In this document: in pieces, positions 1 to 8,574 of the stretch
Position numbering within the stretch: position 1 is the stretch's first letter
How the letters are laid out: every line of letters starts with the position of its first letter
Source of the DNA: UBA7803 sp040219935
GTDB taxonomy: Bacteria > Pseudomonadota > Gammaproteobacteria > Pseudomonadales > Azotimanducaceae
Direction of reading: 5' to 3'
Length of the DNA: 64,000 nt
Assembly: GCA_040219935.1 (NCBI GenBank)
Contig: JAVJUA010000063.1
Location: 248,001 to 312,000 of the forward strand
Made by a program: the position numbers and the translations under genes
Notes under the pieces: generated by a model
Databases searched by the model: none
What the model saw: the letters and a program-made list of their open reading frames with translations, nothing else
Told to the model about the DNA's origin: nothing

Positions 1-16
1 GGATCGTCTTTTCGGA

Positions 17-940
17 TCATACGCCCAGGCGGCCGAACTCGATCCAGCGGGCCAGGTCCCCGGAGAATGCCTCCCGGACCTTCGCGTCGTAGAGCGCCAG
101 ATCGGCGGCGTCGTAGACGTCACGCCAGCGGCCGTTTACGCCTTTGTGCAGGAACGTGTCACCGCCGCCCTGCCAGATGGCTCCGGCCGTCGGCATCAGT
201 TCGGCGGCTTTGCTTTTCATGGATTCGAACGTGGCTGCCTGGATCAGGTCTGGCCACAGGCGCTCTTCGATACGAATCTCCAGAAACTCGGCGATCCGGC
301 GCATTTCGCGCTCGAGGTCGGCTTTCAGGTCGGTGTAGTGCACGAGCAGCACGTCGCGTTCCTGCCGGGCAGCCCAGTAGCTGTTCTCCATGTGCCAGAA
401 GCCGCAGGCAGGGTCGCCTATGTGGTCGGCGTCACCCAGTACCCAGTCGTGAAAGTGACGCGCGGGGTCCGGTTCCGTTCGTTGCGCCGGCGTTCCGAAC
501 TTCGGGTCTGCCAGGGCAACGGCCGTCATTCGACCGAGCACGTCATCGGTGTAGTTGATCTTATGGTTGTAGAACGACATGGCCGCATCGCGTCCGTCTC
601 GAGCGACGTGGATGATCTTGACGCCCTCGTAGATGGGCAGTGAATCGTAGGGGACGTGCGACTTGAAGAAGCGGCGGTGCGTCTGGCTTGCCGCCAGTTC
701 CAGCATCGCCCCCGGTGGCGCCAGGCGGAAGTCCGGCCAGGGCGACGATTCCTGCACCGGAAACGGCGCGTCGCTGCGGAAGATCAGCATGCCGACGATG
801 CGCTGGGTCCACGTGGTTCCGCACTTGGGATAGGTGGCGATGATGATGTCATCGGACCGTGGCCGATAATCGTTCCACCCGGCGCTGTCGAAGTAGCGGG
901 AGCGGGCCTGAATCAGTGGTCCGCGATTGAGCCTGGGCAT
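17..940 (-). CDS. PAPS-dependent sulfotransferase
   Basis: Sulfotransferase of the cytosolic Sulfotransfer_1 fold, about 307 residues, expected to move a sulfuryl group from PAPS to an alcohol, phenol or amine acceptor. The 5'-phosphosulfate loop TYPKCGTTW lies near residues 36-44, a probable catalytic His sits in FKSHVPYD, the 3'-phosphate site is in HVARDGRDAAMSFYNH, and the C-terminal KGVNGRW resembles the conserved KGxxGxW motif. The frame is open further up to a GTG at 988, but an AGGAGG lies 5 bases before the ATG at 940, which decides the start. The acceptor cannot be told. No PAPS-synthesis genes are in the window. Confidence 0.9.
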   Translation of the reverse strand: MPRLNRGPLIQARSRYFDSAGWNDYRPRSDDIIIATYPKCGTTWTQRIVGMLIFRSDAPFPVQESSPWPDFRLAPPGAMLELAASQTHRRFFKSHVPYDSLPIYEGVKIIHVARDGRDAAMSFYNHKINYTDDVLGRMTAVALADPKFGTPAQRTEPDPARHFHDWVLGDADHIGDPACGFWHMENSYWAARQERDVLLVHYTDLKADLEREMRRIAEFLEIRIEERLWPDLIQAATFESMKSKAAELMPTAGAIWQGGGDTFLHKGVNGRWRDVYDAADLALYDAKVREAFSGDLARWIEFGRLGV

Positions 941-980
941 GAGAGCCTCCTGGGGCGATGGCGGTAGCACGGGCGTGGGT

Positions 981-1153
981 TCAGACACCCATCAGCCGCT
1001 GCGCCGCGCTCAGGAACTGGTGGTACACGGTCGGCACGAGGATCAGCCCCACGACGACCAGAGCGGGGACGATGGCCGTATGCCCGCCTCGACCAGAGCG
1101 AGCTTGAAGACCGAGTCCGGGACGAACCCCACCAGCGTGGTAGCCATGGCCAT
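981..1153 (-). pseudogene. Decayed small membrane-protein gene
   Basis: Two pieces in different frames look like one broken gene. A frame opening with ATG at 1153 (after a GGGGGGAA stretch) encodes MAMATTLVGFVPDSVF and then stops at 1043. The neighbouring frame, ending at 981, encodes a hydrophobic tail IVPALVVVGLILVPTVYHQF. Neither piece alone looks like a complete protein, and the switch occurs near 1075. I read this as a membrane-protein gene damaged by an internal deletion or frameshift. The family is not recognised with confidence. A sequencing error or chance hydrophobic frame remains possible. Confidence 0.4.
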
Positions 1154-1171
1154 ATGGGCTTCCCCCCGAGG

Positions 1172-1188
1172 CGCTGACGTCGTCAGCG
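1172..1188. promoter_or_regulatory. Perfect 7-bp inverted repeat, possible operator
   Basis: CGCTGAC-GTC-GTCAGCG is a perfect palindrome with a 3-base centre, just upstream of the decayed minus-strand gene that starts at 1153. This is the usual size for a dimeric repressor site. No regulator gene is adjacent, so the protein that would bind it is unknown. Confidence 0.35.
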
Positions 1189-1341
1189 TGGTTGCGGTGA
1201 ATCAACCAGAGCACCCCTCGAGCATTGCAGCTCGCAGGGCCGTGGACAGTCGGGGAAAGCCGGAAACGGCGGCGGAATACCACTGAATCGCTGGCGAGCC
1301 GCGCTCTCCATCGATCGGCCCGTCCTGCGCTCGACCGACGC

Positions 1342-1370
1342 TTGACTTCCCTGGCCTATTGTCTGGTAAT
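1342..1370 (+). promoter_or_regulatory. Candidate sigma-70 promoter of the iron operon
   Basis: TTGACT at 1342-1347 is followed after 17 bases by GGTAAT at 1365-1370, a fair -35/-10 pair. The Fur box at 1368-1386 overlaps the -10, the expected place for iron-dependent repression. This is the only well-spaced pair before the TonB receptor gene. Confidence 0.5.
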
Positions 1371-1386
1371 ACGAATCATTCTCATT
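1368..1386. promoter_or_regulatory. Fur box
   Basis: AATACGAATCATTCTCATT matches the common palindromic Fur site AATGAGAAT-C-ATTCTCATT at 17 of 19 positions; the right half is perfect. It overlaps the candidate -10 and lies 38 bases before the siderophore receptor ATG. This predicts Fe2+-Fur repression of the receptor and the genes behind it. Confidence 0.8.
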
Positions 1387-1423
1387 GGCGTTACCAATAG
1401 ATCCGTTCGACCAGGGAGGCAGC

Positions 1424-3559
1424 ATGATTCGTCGGGCTCATCTTCGCACCGTAGTCGTGATCACGTGCGCGTTCGCACTGGCACCGCCGCTGGCATTGGC
1501 GGCGCCAGCGCCCGCTCGGGCCGAGGGCCCCATCGAAGAGATCATCGTCCGCGGCCGCGCGCAGGCCCTGTACCGGGTCGACGAGACCCGCTCCGGCAAG
1601 CTGCCGGTCGATCCGCTGCTTTCCACCCAGACCATTCAGGTGATCAACGCCCGCCTCATCGAGGACCAGGGCGCGCGCAGCGCGCTGGACCTGTACCGCA
1701 ACCTGTCGGGGGTCACCTTCTTCAGCTACGCGGGGGTTACCGCCCGCGGCTTCCGCCAGGAAGAGAACTTCTTCGATGGCCTGCGTGGCGACCCCTACGC
1801 CGGCTTTTCGGTGCCGCAGCTCTTCAATGTCGAGCGGGTGGAGTACCTGAAGGGGCCGGCCGGCATGCTCTACGGACCCGGCGCGCCCGGCGGCCTGTTC
1901 AACTACATCACCAAGCGCCCCGAACCCGAGTTCGATGCGCGCGTGTCCGGCATCGCCGGCGATCAGTCGCGCCGCGGCATCACCGCCGAGGCGACGGGCC
2001 CTCTGGCGGCGCGCTGGTCAGGCCGGCTCGGCGGCTTCTACGAGCAGCAGGATCTGCCGCGCCGCAATGCCGACAGCGAGGTGCAGATCTACGACGGCGG
2101 GCTGAGCTACGCGCTGGACGATGGCGAGATCGTGCTGCAGGCCACCCGCTACGAGCAGGATCTCGGCGGCAACCGGCTGCGCGGGGTGCCGGTGGACGAC
2201 GCTGGACGGTTCCTCACCAGCCGCCGCTGGAATCACAATGAAGCCAGCGACTTCCTGCGCCTCGAGACCAACGTGCTGCAGGCCAGCGTCGATTGGGCGC
2301 CCACGGAGACGCTCACCCTCGATGCGGGTGCGCGTTGGAGCGACGGCACCGAAAAGCAGCAGTACCACGAGCCATTCGGGTTGTTCGATGCCTCGGGCGA
2401 CGGCGTGGTCGACAGCTCGCGGCGCCAGTTCCGCGACCAGATCCGCGATGGCGAGAACCTGTCGCTGGCGGCCAACCTCATCTGGTCCCGGCCGCTCCTT
2501 GGCATCGATCAGCGCACTCTGATCGGCGCCGACTGGTTCCGTCAGGACTCGCGGTTCGACGGCCGCTCGGTGACCGGCGGCACCAGCGCCGAGGCCGGGC
2601 GGCCCACGCCCCTCGCCCTGATCGATCTCGATTACGGCCAGACGGACGTAGCCGGTTATGACCTTCCGGCCTTCAGCCGCAGCAAGAGCCGCCAGGACCG
2701 GGCCGGCGGCTACCTGCTGAACGAGGCCACCTGGGGGCGCCTGATCACCGTGCTGGGCGCGCGCATCGACCGGTTCGAGGATGAAGACCGCCTGAGCGGC
2801 GACGGCTTCGACGACACGGCCGTGACCTGGCGCGCCGGGCTGCTGTACCGGGTGCGGGATGACGTTTCCCTGTTCGCTCGCTGGGCCGAGAGCTTCGAGC
2901 CCCAGTCCATCGGCAGCCAGGACGGCCGCCGCGGCGGGCCCTTCGACCCCACCGAGGGCACGATCATCGAGGCGGGGGTGCGCACCGCGCTGCTCGATGG
3001 CCGCCTGCAGTCGTCCGCCTCCATCTACCGGATCAAGCGCCGCAACATCCTGCAGGCCGACCCGCGGGGCGACGCCGGCGGCGACGGTTTCGACGACCTC
3101 GTCGCCCTGGGCGAGGTGACCAGCGAAGGCTTCGAGCTCGACCTCAGCGCCGACCTCACGCCGAACTGGGTGGCGACGGTGGCCTACGGCTACAACGACG
3201 CCACCATCACCCGCAGCGCCGGCACCTCCAACATCACCAACAGCGTCGGCGACCGCTTTGCCAATGCGCCGAAGCATCAGCTCGGCTTCTGGACGCGCTA
3301 TCAGATTCCGCGCCTGAACCTGGCGTTCGCCGTCGGCGGCGACTACGTGAGCGAGCGGCGATCGCTCAGTGATCAGCGCGTACGGCCGTACACGGTGTTC
3401 GACGCGTCGCTGATCTATGAGACCCACAACTGGCGCGTGCTGCTGCGCGTCGACAACCTGCTCGACAAGACCTATGCGGCCAGCGGCTTTATCGGCCGCA
3501 CCGGGCACTTCCCCGGCGAGCCGAGATCGGCCTTTGTCGAGGTGGTGCGACGCTGGTAG
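1424..3559 (+). CDS. TonB-dependent siderophore receptor
   Basis: Outer-membrane receptor of 711 residues that should import a ferric siderophore using TonB-ExbBD energy. A signal peptide with hydrophobic VVVITCAFALAPPLALA ends near residue 33. It is followed by a TonB-box-like IEEIIVRG, a plug domain (roughly residues 60-170, with VERVEYLKGPAGMLYG) and a 22-strand-type barrel ending in VVRRW, a typical terminal aromatic for BAM recognition. The ATG at 1424 is chosen because AGGGAGG precedes it by four bases; an in-frame upstream start at 1385 would fall inside the Fur-controlled leader. The Fur box and the adjacent PepSY membrane protein support ferric-siderophore uptake. The ligand is unknown. 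Confidence 0.93.
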   Translation: MIRRAHLRTVVVITCAFALAPPLALAAPAPARAEGPIEEIIVRGRAQALYRVDETRSGKLPVDPLLSTQTIQVINARLIEDQGARSALDLYRNLSGVTFFSYAGVTARGFRQEENFFDGLRGDPYAGFSVPQLFNVERVEYLKGPAGMLYGPGAPGGLFNYITKRPEPEFDARVSGIAGDQSRRGITAEATGPLAARWSGRLGGFYEQQDLPRRNADSEVQIYDGGLSYALDDGEIVLQATRYEQDLGGNRLRGVPVDDAGRFLTSRRWNHNEASDFLRLETNVLQASVDWAPTETLTLDAGARWSDGTEKQQYHEPFGLFDASGDGVVDSSRRQFRDQIRDGENLSLAANLIWSRPLLGIDQRTLIGADWFRQDSRFDGRSVTGGTSAEAGRPTPLALIDLDYGQTDVAGYDLPAFSRSKSRQDRAGGYLLNEATWGRLITVLGARIDRFEDEDRLSGDGFDDTAVTWRAGLLYRVRDDVSLFARWAESFEPQSIGSQDGRRGGPFDPTEGTIIEAGVRTALLDGRLQSSASIYRIKRRNILQADPRGDAGGDGFDDLVALGEVTSEGFELDLSADLTPNWVATVAYGYNDATITRSAGTSNITNSVGDRFANAPKHQLGFWTRYQIPRLNLAFAVGGDYVSERRSLSDQRVRPYTVFDASLIYETHNWRVLLRVDNLLDKTYAASGFIGRTGHFPGEPRSAFVEVVRRW

Positions 3560-3573
3560 GCGCCGCCACCCGG

Positions 3574-4815
3574 ATGAGCGCGGTCGAGACCACAGCATCG
3601 GTGTCCGCGCGTCGGCGGGCCCGGCGCGGGCGCAGCCTGTGGTGGCGCGTACACCAGTGGGCGGGCCTGCAGGCGTCGCTGTACCTGACCTTCGTGCTGG
3701 TCACGGGTACGCTCGCCGTGCTCGCCCACGAGATCGACTGGCTGCTGCGTCCCGCTATGTGGGTCGCCCCCACCGAGGTCGAGGAACGGGTGAGCTGGGG
3801 CACCGTCACCAAGGCCGTGACCGCGCATGCCCCGGATGCCCAGGTGCTGATGTTGAGCGCCCCTCTGCACGCCGCATCGGCATTCGACGCCGTCATCGTG
3901 CGCGACGGCGAGCGACGCCATGTCTACGTGCATCCCCGCACCGGGACGGTGACGGGCGAGGGTGCCTGGATGAGCGTGCAGCGCTTCCTGCGCGACGCGC
4001 ACCGTCGGCTCATGCTGTTCCAGACCTTCGGCGGCGTGCGGATAGGCATCGTGCTGGTCTGTCTGTCGTCGGTGCTGCTGCTGCTGTCTCTGGTCACCTC
4101 GTTCTGGGTATACAAGAAGTGGTGGCGGGGTTATCTGCGCTGGCCAAGAGGGCGCGACGCACGCTCGCTCACCGGCGACACCCATCGATTCATGGGCCTG
4201 TGGTCGTTGTGGTTCGTGGTCGTCATGACGTGGACGGGCTTGTGGTACCTGGCCGAGGAGTTCGGCGCACGTCCGCCGCTGCCGCCGCTGCCCGCGCTGT
4301 CGTCGACCCTGCCGGCGCGCGACGCCGTGCTTGCGCGATCGCTCGATCGCGGCATCGCCGCGCTCGAGCAGGCCCGCCCCGACTATCAGGTAACGTTCGT
4401 GCTCTGGCCCTCCGCAGGCAGCCCCGCGTTTGCCGTGCGCGGCCGTGACGATCGCGCGATGCTGGTGGAAGACGCCGCCAACAGCGTGTGGATCGCGGTA
4501 GACGATGGTCGGCTGCTCGGCGAGATCGATGCCGCCGCGCTGTCGTTGCATCAGCGGATTGCTGCGGCCAACAATCCCCTGCACTTCGGCACCTTCGCCG
4601 GCTATCCGAGCAAGATCGTGTACTTCGTGTTTGGCGTGGGGCTGAGCGCGCTGAGCCTCACCGGCGTCGCCATCTACGGCCTGCGCCTGCTCAAGCTCGA
4701 GCGCTCAGCGTCCTGGCGGCGCGGCCTCTTGCTGGCCTGGCAGGGCATGGGCCGGGCGCGTTGGCCGGCCGCGGCGCTGTGCGTGCTGCCCTTCATCCTG
4801 GTGTTCTTTCAGTAA
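3574..4815 (+). CDS. PepSY-associated membrane protein, iron-regulated (FoxB/PiuB-like)
   Basis: Inner-membrane protein of 413 residues, starting 14 bases after the TonB receptor. Membrane spans are visible near residues 27-47, 150-175, 205-225, 345-370 and at the extreme C-terminus (LCVLPFILVFF), with two periplasmic PepSY-like segments between them. Histidines at helix ends (VHQWAG, THRFMG, NPLHFG) fit the haem or metal ligands proposed for this family. Homologues next to siderophore receptors are thought to reduce or release iron from the siderophore in the periplasm. That role here rests on family and gene order. Confidence 0.85.
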   Translation: MSAVETTASVSARRRARRGRSLWWRVHQWAGLQASLYLTFVLVTGTLAVLAHEIDWLLRPAMWVAPTEVEERVSWGTVTKAVTAHAPDAQVLMLSAPLHAASAFDAVIVRDGERRHVYVHPRTGTVTGEGAWMSVQRFLRDAHRRLMLFQTFGGVRIGIVLVCLSSVLLLLSLVTSFWVYKKWWRGYLRWPRGRDARSLTGDTHRFMGLWSLWFVVVMTWTGLWYLAEEFGARPPLPPLPALSSTLPARDAVLARSLDRGIAALEQARPDYQVTFVLWPSAGSPAFAVRGRDDRAMLVEDAANSVWIAVDDGRLLGEIDAAALSLHQRIAAANNPLHFGTFAGYPSKIVYFVFGVGLSALSLTGVAIYGLRLLKLERSASWRRGLLLAWQGMGRARWPAAALCVLPFILVFFQ

Positions 4816-4836
4816 CCGAAGCAAGGAGATCGTCCC

Positions 4837-5211
4837 ATGATCCGACTCATCGCTGCCTGCATGCTGCTGACCTGTGCGCTGACGGTGCGCGCCGATCCAC
4901 CCCGGGTGGATCACCACGCCGGCGAGCCGGCGCCGACGCTGACCGTCGCGCTCGCCAACCTGCAAGACTACAACGCCCGGCTGGCGGCAATTCTGGCTCA
5001 GGACGAGCTGACGGCCGCCGACCTGGCGGTCGTGCATGAGCTGACCTACACGCTGGAGAACGCGCTGGCGCGCATCCGGGAGGATGTCGCCCTGGTCGCC
5101 GAGCATCTCGAGGCGGTGCACCTGGCCTCGGAGCGGGCCGATGTCGCCACGGTGCGCGACCGGGGCCGAAGCTACCTCGACGGCGTGCGGCCGCTCAGCC
5201 ATGACCGGTGA
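4837..5211 (+). CDS. DUF6746 family exported small protein
   Basis: 124 residues with a signal peptide (IAACMLLTCALTVRA) and a helical periplasmic part containing ALANLQDYNARLAAIL and HELTYTLENALARI, which match what I remember of DUF6746. AAGGAG precedes the ATG by about 7 bases, 21 bases after the PepSY gene, so it is probably in the same Fur-controlled operon. The function is unknown. The heptad-like Leu/Ala pattern suggests a short helical hairpin or coiled coil. Confidence 0.7.
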   Translation: MIRLIAACMLLTCALTVRADPPRVDHHAGEPAPTLTVALANLQDYNARLAAILAQDELTAADLAVVHELTYTLENALARIREDVALVAEHLEAVHLASERADVATVRDRGRSYLDGVRPLSHDR

Positions 5212-5587
5212 GCGAAGCTGGCGCGAGCTCATGCGCACCGGCGGCGACTGCTGCCGGTGCGGCCGCGACGCCGCTGCCGTCGCCTGCTACGAGCGCGCCC
5301 TGGCCATCGTGCAGGCGATGATCGACGACGGCCAACTCAACGAGCCGCTGCTCCTGGCCAAGGTCGCCGCCCACCAGGCTCGCGCTGCCGCGCTGGCGCG
5401 GTTGTGCGCCCTGGTCGAAGCCGAGCGCGAGCTGGCGTCGGCGCACCGCTTCATCCGCGACGTGGTCCACGACCGCTCGCTGTCGCAGAGCCTGCGCCGT
5501 GCCGCTCAGGCGCATTGCGCGAGAACGTTTGCCGAATGGCAGGCGCTTCGTCGCCGGTACGGGCTGGCGCCGATGACCTGGCATTAG
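5201..5587 (+). CDS. Small TPR-like cytoplasmic protein
   Basis: 128 residues starting at an ATG inside the end of the DUF6746 gene (11-base overlap), so translation is probably coupled. No signal peptide. An N-terminal CCRCG cluster is followed by helices AAVACYERALAIVQAMI and EAERELASAHRFIRDVV that resemble TPR repeats. It is the last gene of the iron block. Function is not recognised; the Cys cluster could bind metal but lacks a second pair. A start at the ATG at 5231 is also possible. Confidence 0.6.
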   Translation: MTGERSWRELMRTGGDCCRCGRDAAAVACYERALAIVQAMIDDGQLNEPLLLAKVAAHQARAAALARLCALVEAERELASAHRFIRDVVHDRSLSQSLRRAAQAHCARTFAEWQALRRRYGLAPMTWH

Positions 5588-5762
5588 GGGCAGGATCGTT
5601 CCTGGATGCGGTGGCGGAGGTCGGGGAAGCCGGGCCATCGAGCGCGTTCTGGCGGGTGAGCCTGCCGCGGTCAGCACCCCACGACCTCGCACTTTCGATC
5701 AAGCCCGCCGACACGCTCTGGTGCTAGCATTCCCCCCGTCGTCCAACAGGGGGGGAGGGATG

Positions 5763-7202
5763 ATGCCCATTGACCACTTCGCCAGCGCCACCGACATGCT
5801 GGCCGCGCTCGCGTCGCGCGAGATCTCGTCCGCCGAGCTGACCGAGCTGCACATCGCCCGCATCGAGGCGCTGGATGGCGCCATCAATGCCATTCCCGTG
5901 CGCACCTTCGACCGCGCCCGGGCGCAGGCGAAAGCGGCGGATGCCCGGCTCGCTGCCGGTGAGACCGCGCCCCTGCTCGGCCTGCCCATGACGCTGAAGG
6001 AGTCCACCCAGGCCGCCGGCTTGCCGCAGAGCGCGGGCATCATGGCGTTCAAGGGCTACGCACCGGCTGGCGACGGGCTGCTGGCCAAGGCCGTGTTCGA
6101 TGCCGGCGCCGGCCTGCTCGGCAAGACCAACATCCCGGTGGCGCTCGGCGACTGGCAGGCGGACAGCCCGGTGTACGGGCGCACCAACAATCCGTGGGAT
6201 CTCACCCGCACGCCGGGCGGCAGCACCGGCGGCGGCAGCGCGGCGCTGGCCGCGGGCCTGACGCCGCTGGAGGTGGGCAGCGACATCGGCGGCTCGGTGC
6301 GCGTGCCCGCCGCCTACTGCGGTGTGTACGGTCACCGCCCGTCCGAGACCGCCATTCCGAAGACGGGCGCGTTTCCGCTGGCCGACCTGCCGAACCCGGC
6401 GTTTCTGATGGGCGTGCAGGGGCCGCTGGCGCGCACGGCCGCCGACCTGGAACTCCTGTTCGACGTGCTGCGTGGGCCCGAGTTGGGGGAAGAGGTGGGC
6501 TGGCAGCAGGCTCTGCCGCCAACCCGCCATCGGTCGCTGGGCGCGTTCCGCGTCGCCGTGATCGACTCGGTCGCCGGCGTGCGCGCATCGAACGCCATGC
6601 AGGGCCGGCTCGACGAGCTCGCCGCCCTGCTCGGCAAGGCGGGTACGAAGGTCGAGGCGGCGCAGCCCGAGATCGATCTGGAGGCCTACTTCCTCGACTA
6701 CGCGCGGCTGCTGCAGGTCATGATCTCCCAGGGCCTGCCGCGCGCCGATCGCGAGGCGCGGGCGGTGGAGCTGCGCAAGCTCGGCGACCCGGTCAACGCC
6801 GCCCAGGCCGACGGCCTGCTGCTGGACGCCCACGCCTACCTGGAGCTGGTGCGCCGCCGCGAGGAGGCCCGCCAGGCGTGGCGCGCGTTCTTCCGCGACT
6901 GGGACGTGGTCATCGCCCCCATGGCGCTGGACGCCGCCTTCCCCCATCAGGCCGCCGCGTTCGATGCGCGCACCCTGCAGGTGGACAACCAGGCCGTGCC
7001 CTACTTCCACAACATCGTCTTCCCGATGCTGGCCATCTTCGCCGGGCTGCCGTCCACGGCGTTTCCAGCCGGTCTGGATTCCCAGGGTCTGCCGCTCGGC
7101 CTGCAGGCCATCGGCCCGTACCTGGAGGACCGCACCACGCTCGCGTTCGCGCAGCTTCTCGAGCGGGAGTGGTATCGGTTCGAGGTGCCGCCGGGGTACT
7201 AG
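5763..7202 (+). CDS. Amidase signature family enzyme
   Basis: 479-residue amidase expected to hydrolyse a carboxamide. The family triad can be placed: Lys in LPMTLKES (about residue 79), cis-Ser in GGSTGGGS (about 154) and the nucleophile in DIGGSVRVPA (about 178). There are no GatA neighbours and no signal peptide, so a cytoplasmic catabolic amidase fits better than tRNA amidotransferase. GGAGG at 5754-5758 is four bases from the ATG at 5763 and only one from the ATG at 5760, so I prefer 5763. Its stop touches the relic toxin fragment on the other strand. Substrate unknown. Confidence 0.9.
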   Translation: MPIDHFASATDMLAALASREISSAELTELHIARIEALDGAINAIPVRTFDRARAQAKAADARLAAGETAPLLGLPMTLKESTQAAGLPQSAGIMAFKGYAPAGDGLLAKAVFDAGAGLLGKTNIPVALGDWQADSPVYGRTNNPWDLTRTPGGSTGGGSAALAAGLTPLEVGSDIGGSVRVPAAYCGVYGHRPSETAIPKTGAFPLADLPNPAFLMGVQGPLARTAADLELLFDVLRGPELGEEVGWQQALPPTRHRSLGAFRVAVIDSVAGVRASNAMQGRLDELAALLGKAGTKVEAAQPEIDLEAYFLDYARLLQVMISQGLPRADREARAVELRKLGDPVNAAQADGLLLDAHAYLELVRRREEARQAWRAFFRDWDVVIAPMALDAAFPHQAAAFDARTLQVDNQAVPYFHNIVFPMLAIFAGLPSTAFPAGLDSQGLPLGLQAIGPYLEDRTTLAFAQLLEREWYRFEVPPGY

Positions 7203-7273
7203 GCGGCGTCGAGGTCCAACATCCCCTGGCGCAGGTAGAGATAAGCAATGACGTTCGTGTCGACGACGATCAC
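7199..7273 (-). pseudogene. Truncated VapC-type PIN toxin, N-terminal 24 codons only
   Basis: A GTG at 7273 overlaps the antitoxin stop by four bases (GTGA), the usual arrangement in vapBC-type operons. It encodes VIVVDTNVIAYLYLRQG and then a few residues before a TAG. VDTNVIAYL is the first PIN motif with its catalytic Asp, but a PIN toxin needs about 130 residues and three or four acidic positions, so this fragment cannot be active. The break lies exactly at the 3' end of the amidase gene, suggesting deletion at that junction. Confidence 0.75.
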
Positions 7274-7515
7274 GCCCGGCCCGAGCGGACGGCGGTGGAT
7301 ATGTCCTTCACCTGGAGTTCGACCGAACCCAGGCGGGCCCTTATCGCTCGCGCCCGGGCCAGACGCTCATCGGCACTTACGACGGTAGGCGAGAGCTGCC
7401 GCTCCAGACACGCGATGACTTCACTGTTCAGGCTGCGGTGATGCGCCTTGGCCGCGAGCTTCAGCCGTTCGTACAGATGGTTCGGGATTCCCTTGAGCGT
7501 GATCGTGGTACCCAT
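7270..7515 (-). CDS. FitA/Arc-like ribbon-helix-helix antitoxin, orphaned
   Basis: 81 residues. The N-terminus TITLKGIPNHLYERLKLAAK followed by HHRSLNSEVIACLERQL is the ribbon-helix-helix DNA-binding domain of FitA/Arc-type antitoxins; the C-terminus would wrap a PIN toxin. Its toxin partner downstream is reduced to 24 codons. The ATG at 7515 gives the standard family start; the frame extends ten codons further. The shine-dalgarno is weak. It may persist as a DNA-binding orphan. Confidence 0.75.
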   Translation of the reverse strand: MGTTITLKGIPNHLYERLKLAAKAHHRSLNSEVIACLERQLSPTVVSADERLARARAIRARLGSVELQVKDISTAVRSGRA

Positions 7516-7692
7516 GGCGGCTCTCGAAAACCGAAGTGGTGTCATTGTGGCTCCGTGCTTTTCTGGGTAGCAAGGCTCGTGCGGGACGCATTCGCAGCCT
7601 CCCCTGCCGATGGCATGATGCTGGCAAGTGTCTTTCTGATGGTTTCTACCATCCGACGCCCGACATGGCTCGGAGGTCAGAAGCGGCGCTAC

Positions 7693-7797
7693 ATGGCCGA
7701 CGACTCTGCTGATGCCGAGATGGGTCGCGCCTCGCGTCGGTCGTTGGGCATGTACCTGATCGGCGGCGGGGTGGCGTTCTGGCTGGTGCGTTTGTGA
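7693..7797 (+). CDS. Possible 34-residue membrane peptide
   Basis: A short frame ending in GMYLIGGGVAFWLVRL, a plausible half membrane helix after a charged segment, lies between the orphan antitoxin and the SDR gene. GGAGG occurs upstream but 16 bases away, too far for a normal start. No family recognised; may be a chance frame or the tail of a lost gene. Confidence 0.2.
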   Translation: MADDSADAEMGRASRRSLGMYLIGGGVAFWLVRL

Positions 7798-7809
7798 CGC
7801 GGCGCGTCG

Positions 7810-8574
7810 CTACTGCGCCGTCATTCCCGCATCCACCGTGAACTCCGCGCCGGTGACGTAGTTCGATTCGTTCGACGCCAGATAGACGATGCAGTTGGCG
7901 ATGTCGTCCGGCGCGCCGACGCGACCGAGGGGGATGCGGTTGAGACCGGCCTCCACCATGCTGGGGTCGGTGGCGCCGGTGGCCTGGGCCTGCATGTTGG
8001 TCCAGATCACGCCGGGGTGCACCGAGTTGCAGCGCACGTTGTCGGGCCCGCCCTCGATGGCCACGGTCTTGGTGAGCAGCCGCACGCCGCCCTTCGAGGC
8101 GCCGTAGGCGCCGCAGTTACGCAGCCCGACCAGTCCGGCCACGGACGACAGGTTGATGATGGAGCCGCCGCCGTGGCCACGCATGGCTACCAGGCCGTAG
8201 CGGCAGCCGAGGAACACGCTGGTCAGGTTCACGTCGATCTGGCGCTGCCAGTCCGCGAGGGTGAGCGCCTCGAGCGGCTTCAGCACCGCGATGCCGGCGT
8301 TGTTCACCAGCACGTCGATGCGGCCGTAGGTCTCGGTAGTCCTGGCGATCACCGACTCCCAGTCGGCTTCGCGGGTCACGTCGTGCTGCAGGGCCAGCGC
8401 CTCGCCGCCGCCGTCGCGAATCGCAGCGGCCGTTGCCTCCGCTCCCGCCGCGTCGATGTCGGTGACCACCAGGCGGGCGCCTTCCCGGGCCAGTGCCAGG
8501 GCGGTGGCGCGCCCCAATCCCGGATTGGATGCGGTGCCCGTGACGATGGTGACCTTGCCTTCGACCCTGCCCAT
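7810..8574 (-). CDS. SDR-family NAD(P)-dependent dehydrogenase
   Basis: 254-residue classical short-chain dehydrogenase. The dinucleotide motif TGTASNPGLG carries a small insertion compared with TGxxxGxG; NNAG, the Ser in NLSSVAG and YGASK follow in order. Asp in VVTDID at the end of the second beta strand suggests NAD+ preference. GGGGAG lies 8 bases before the ATG. It stands alone between unrelated genes; the substrate is probably a secondary alcohol or ketone but cannot be named. Confidence 0.9.
   Translation of the reverse strand: MGRVEGKVTIVTGTASNPGLGRATALALAREGARLVVTDIDAAGAEATAAAIRDGGGEALALQHDVTREADWESVIARTTETYGRIDVLVNNAGIAVLKPLEALTLADWQRQIDVNLTSVFLGCRYGLVAMRGHGGGSIINLSSVAGLVGLRNCGAYGASKGGVRLLTKTVAIEGGPDNVRCNSVHPGVIWTNMQAQATGATDPSMVEAGLNRIPLGRVGAPDDIANCIVYLASNESNYVTGAEFTVDAGMTAQ

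Noticed and set aside
2018..3598. A 526-codon open frame on the minus strand across the siderophore receptor.
   Set aside because: It mirrors the codon pattern of the receptor gene, has no recognisable motif and no ribosome site; a high-GC artefact.
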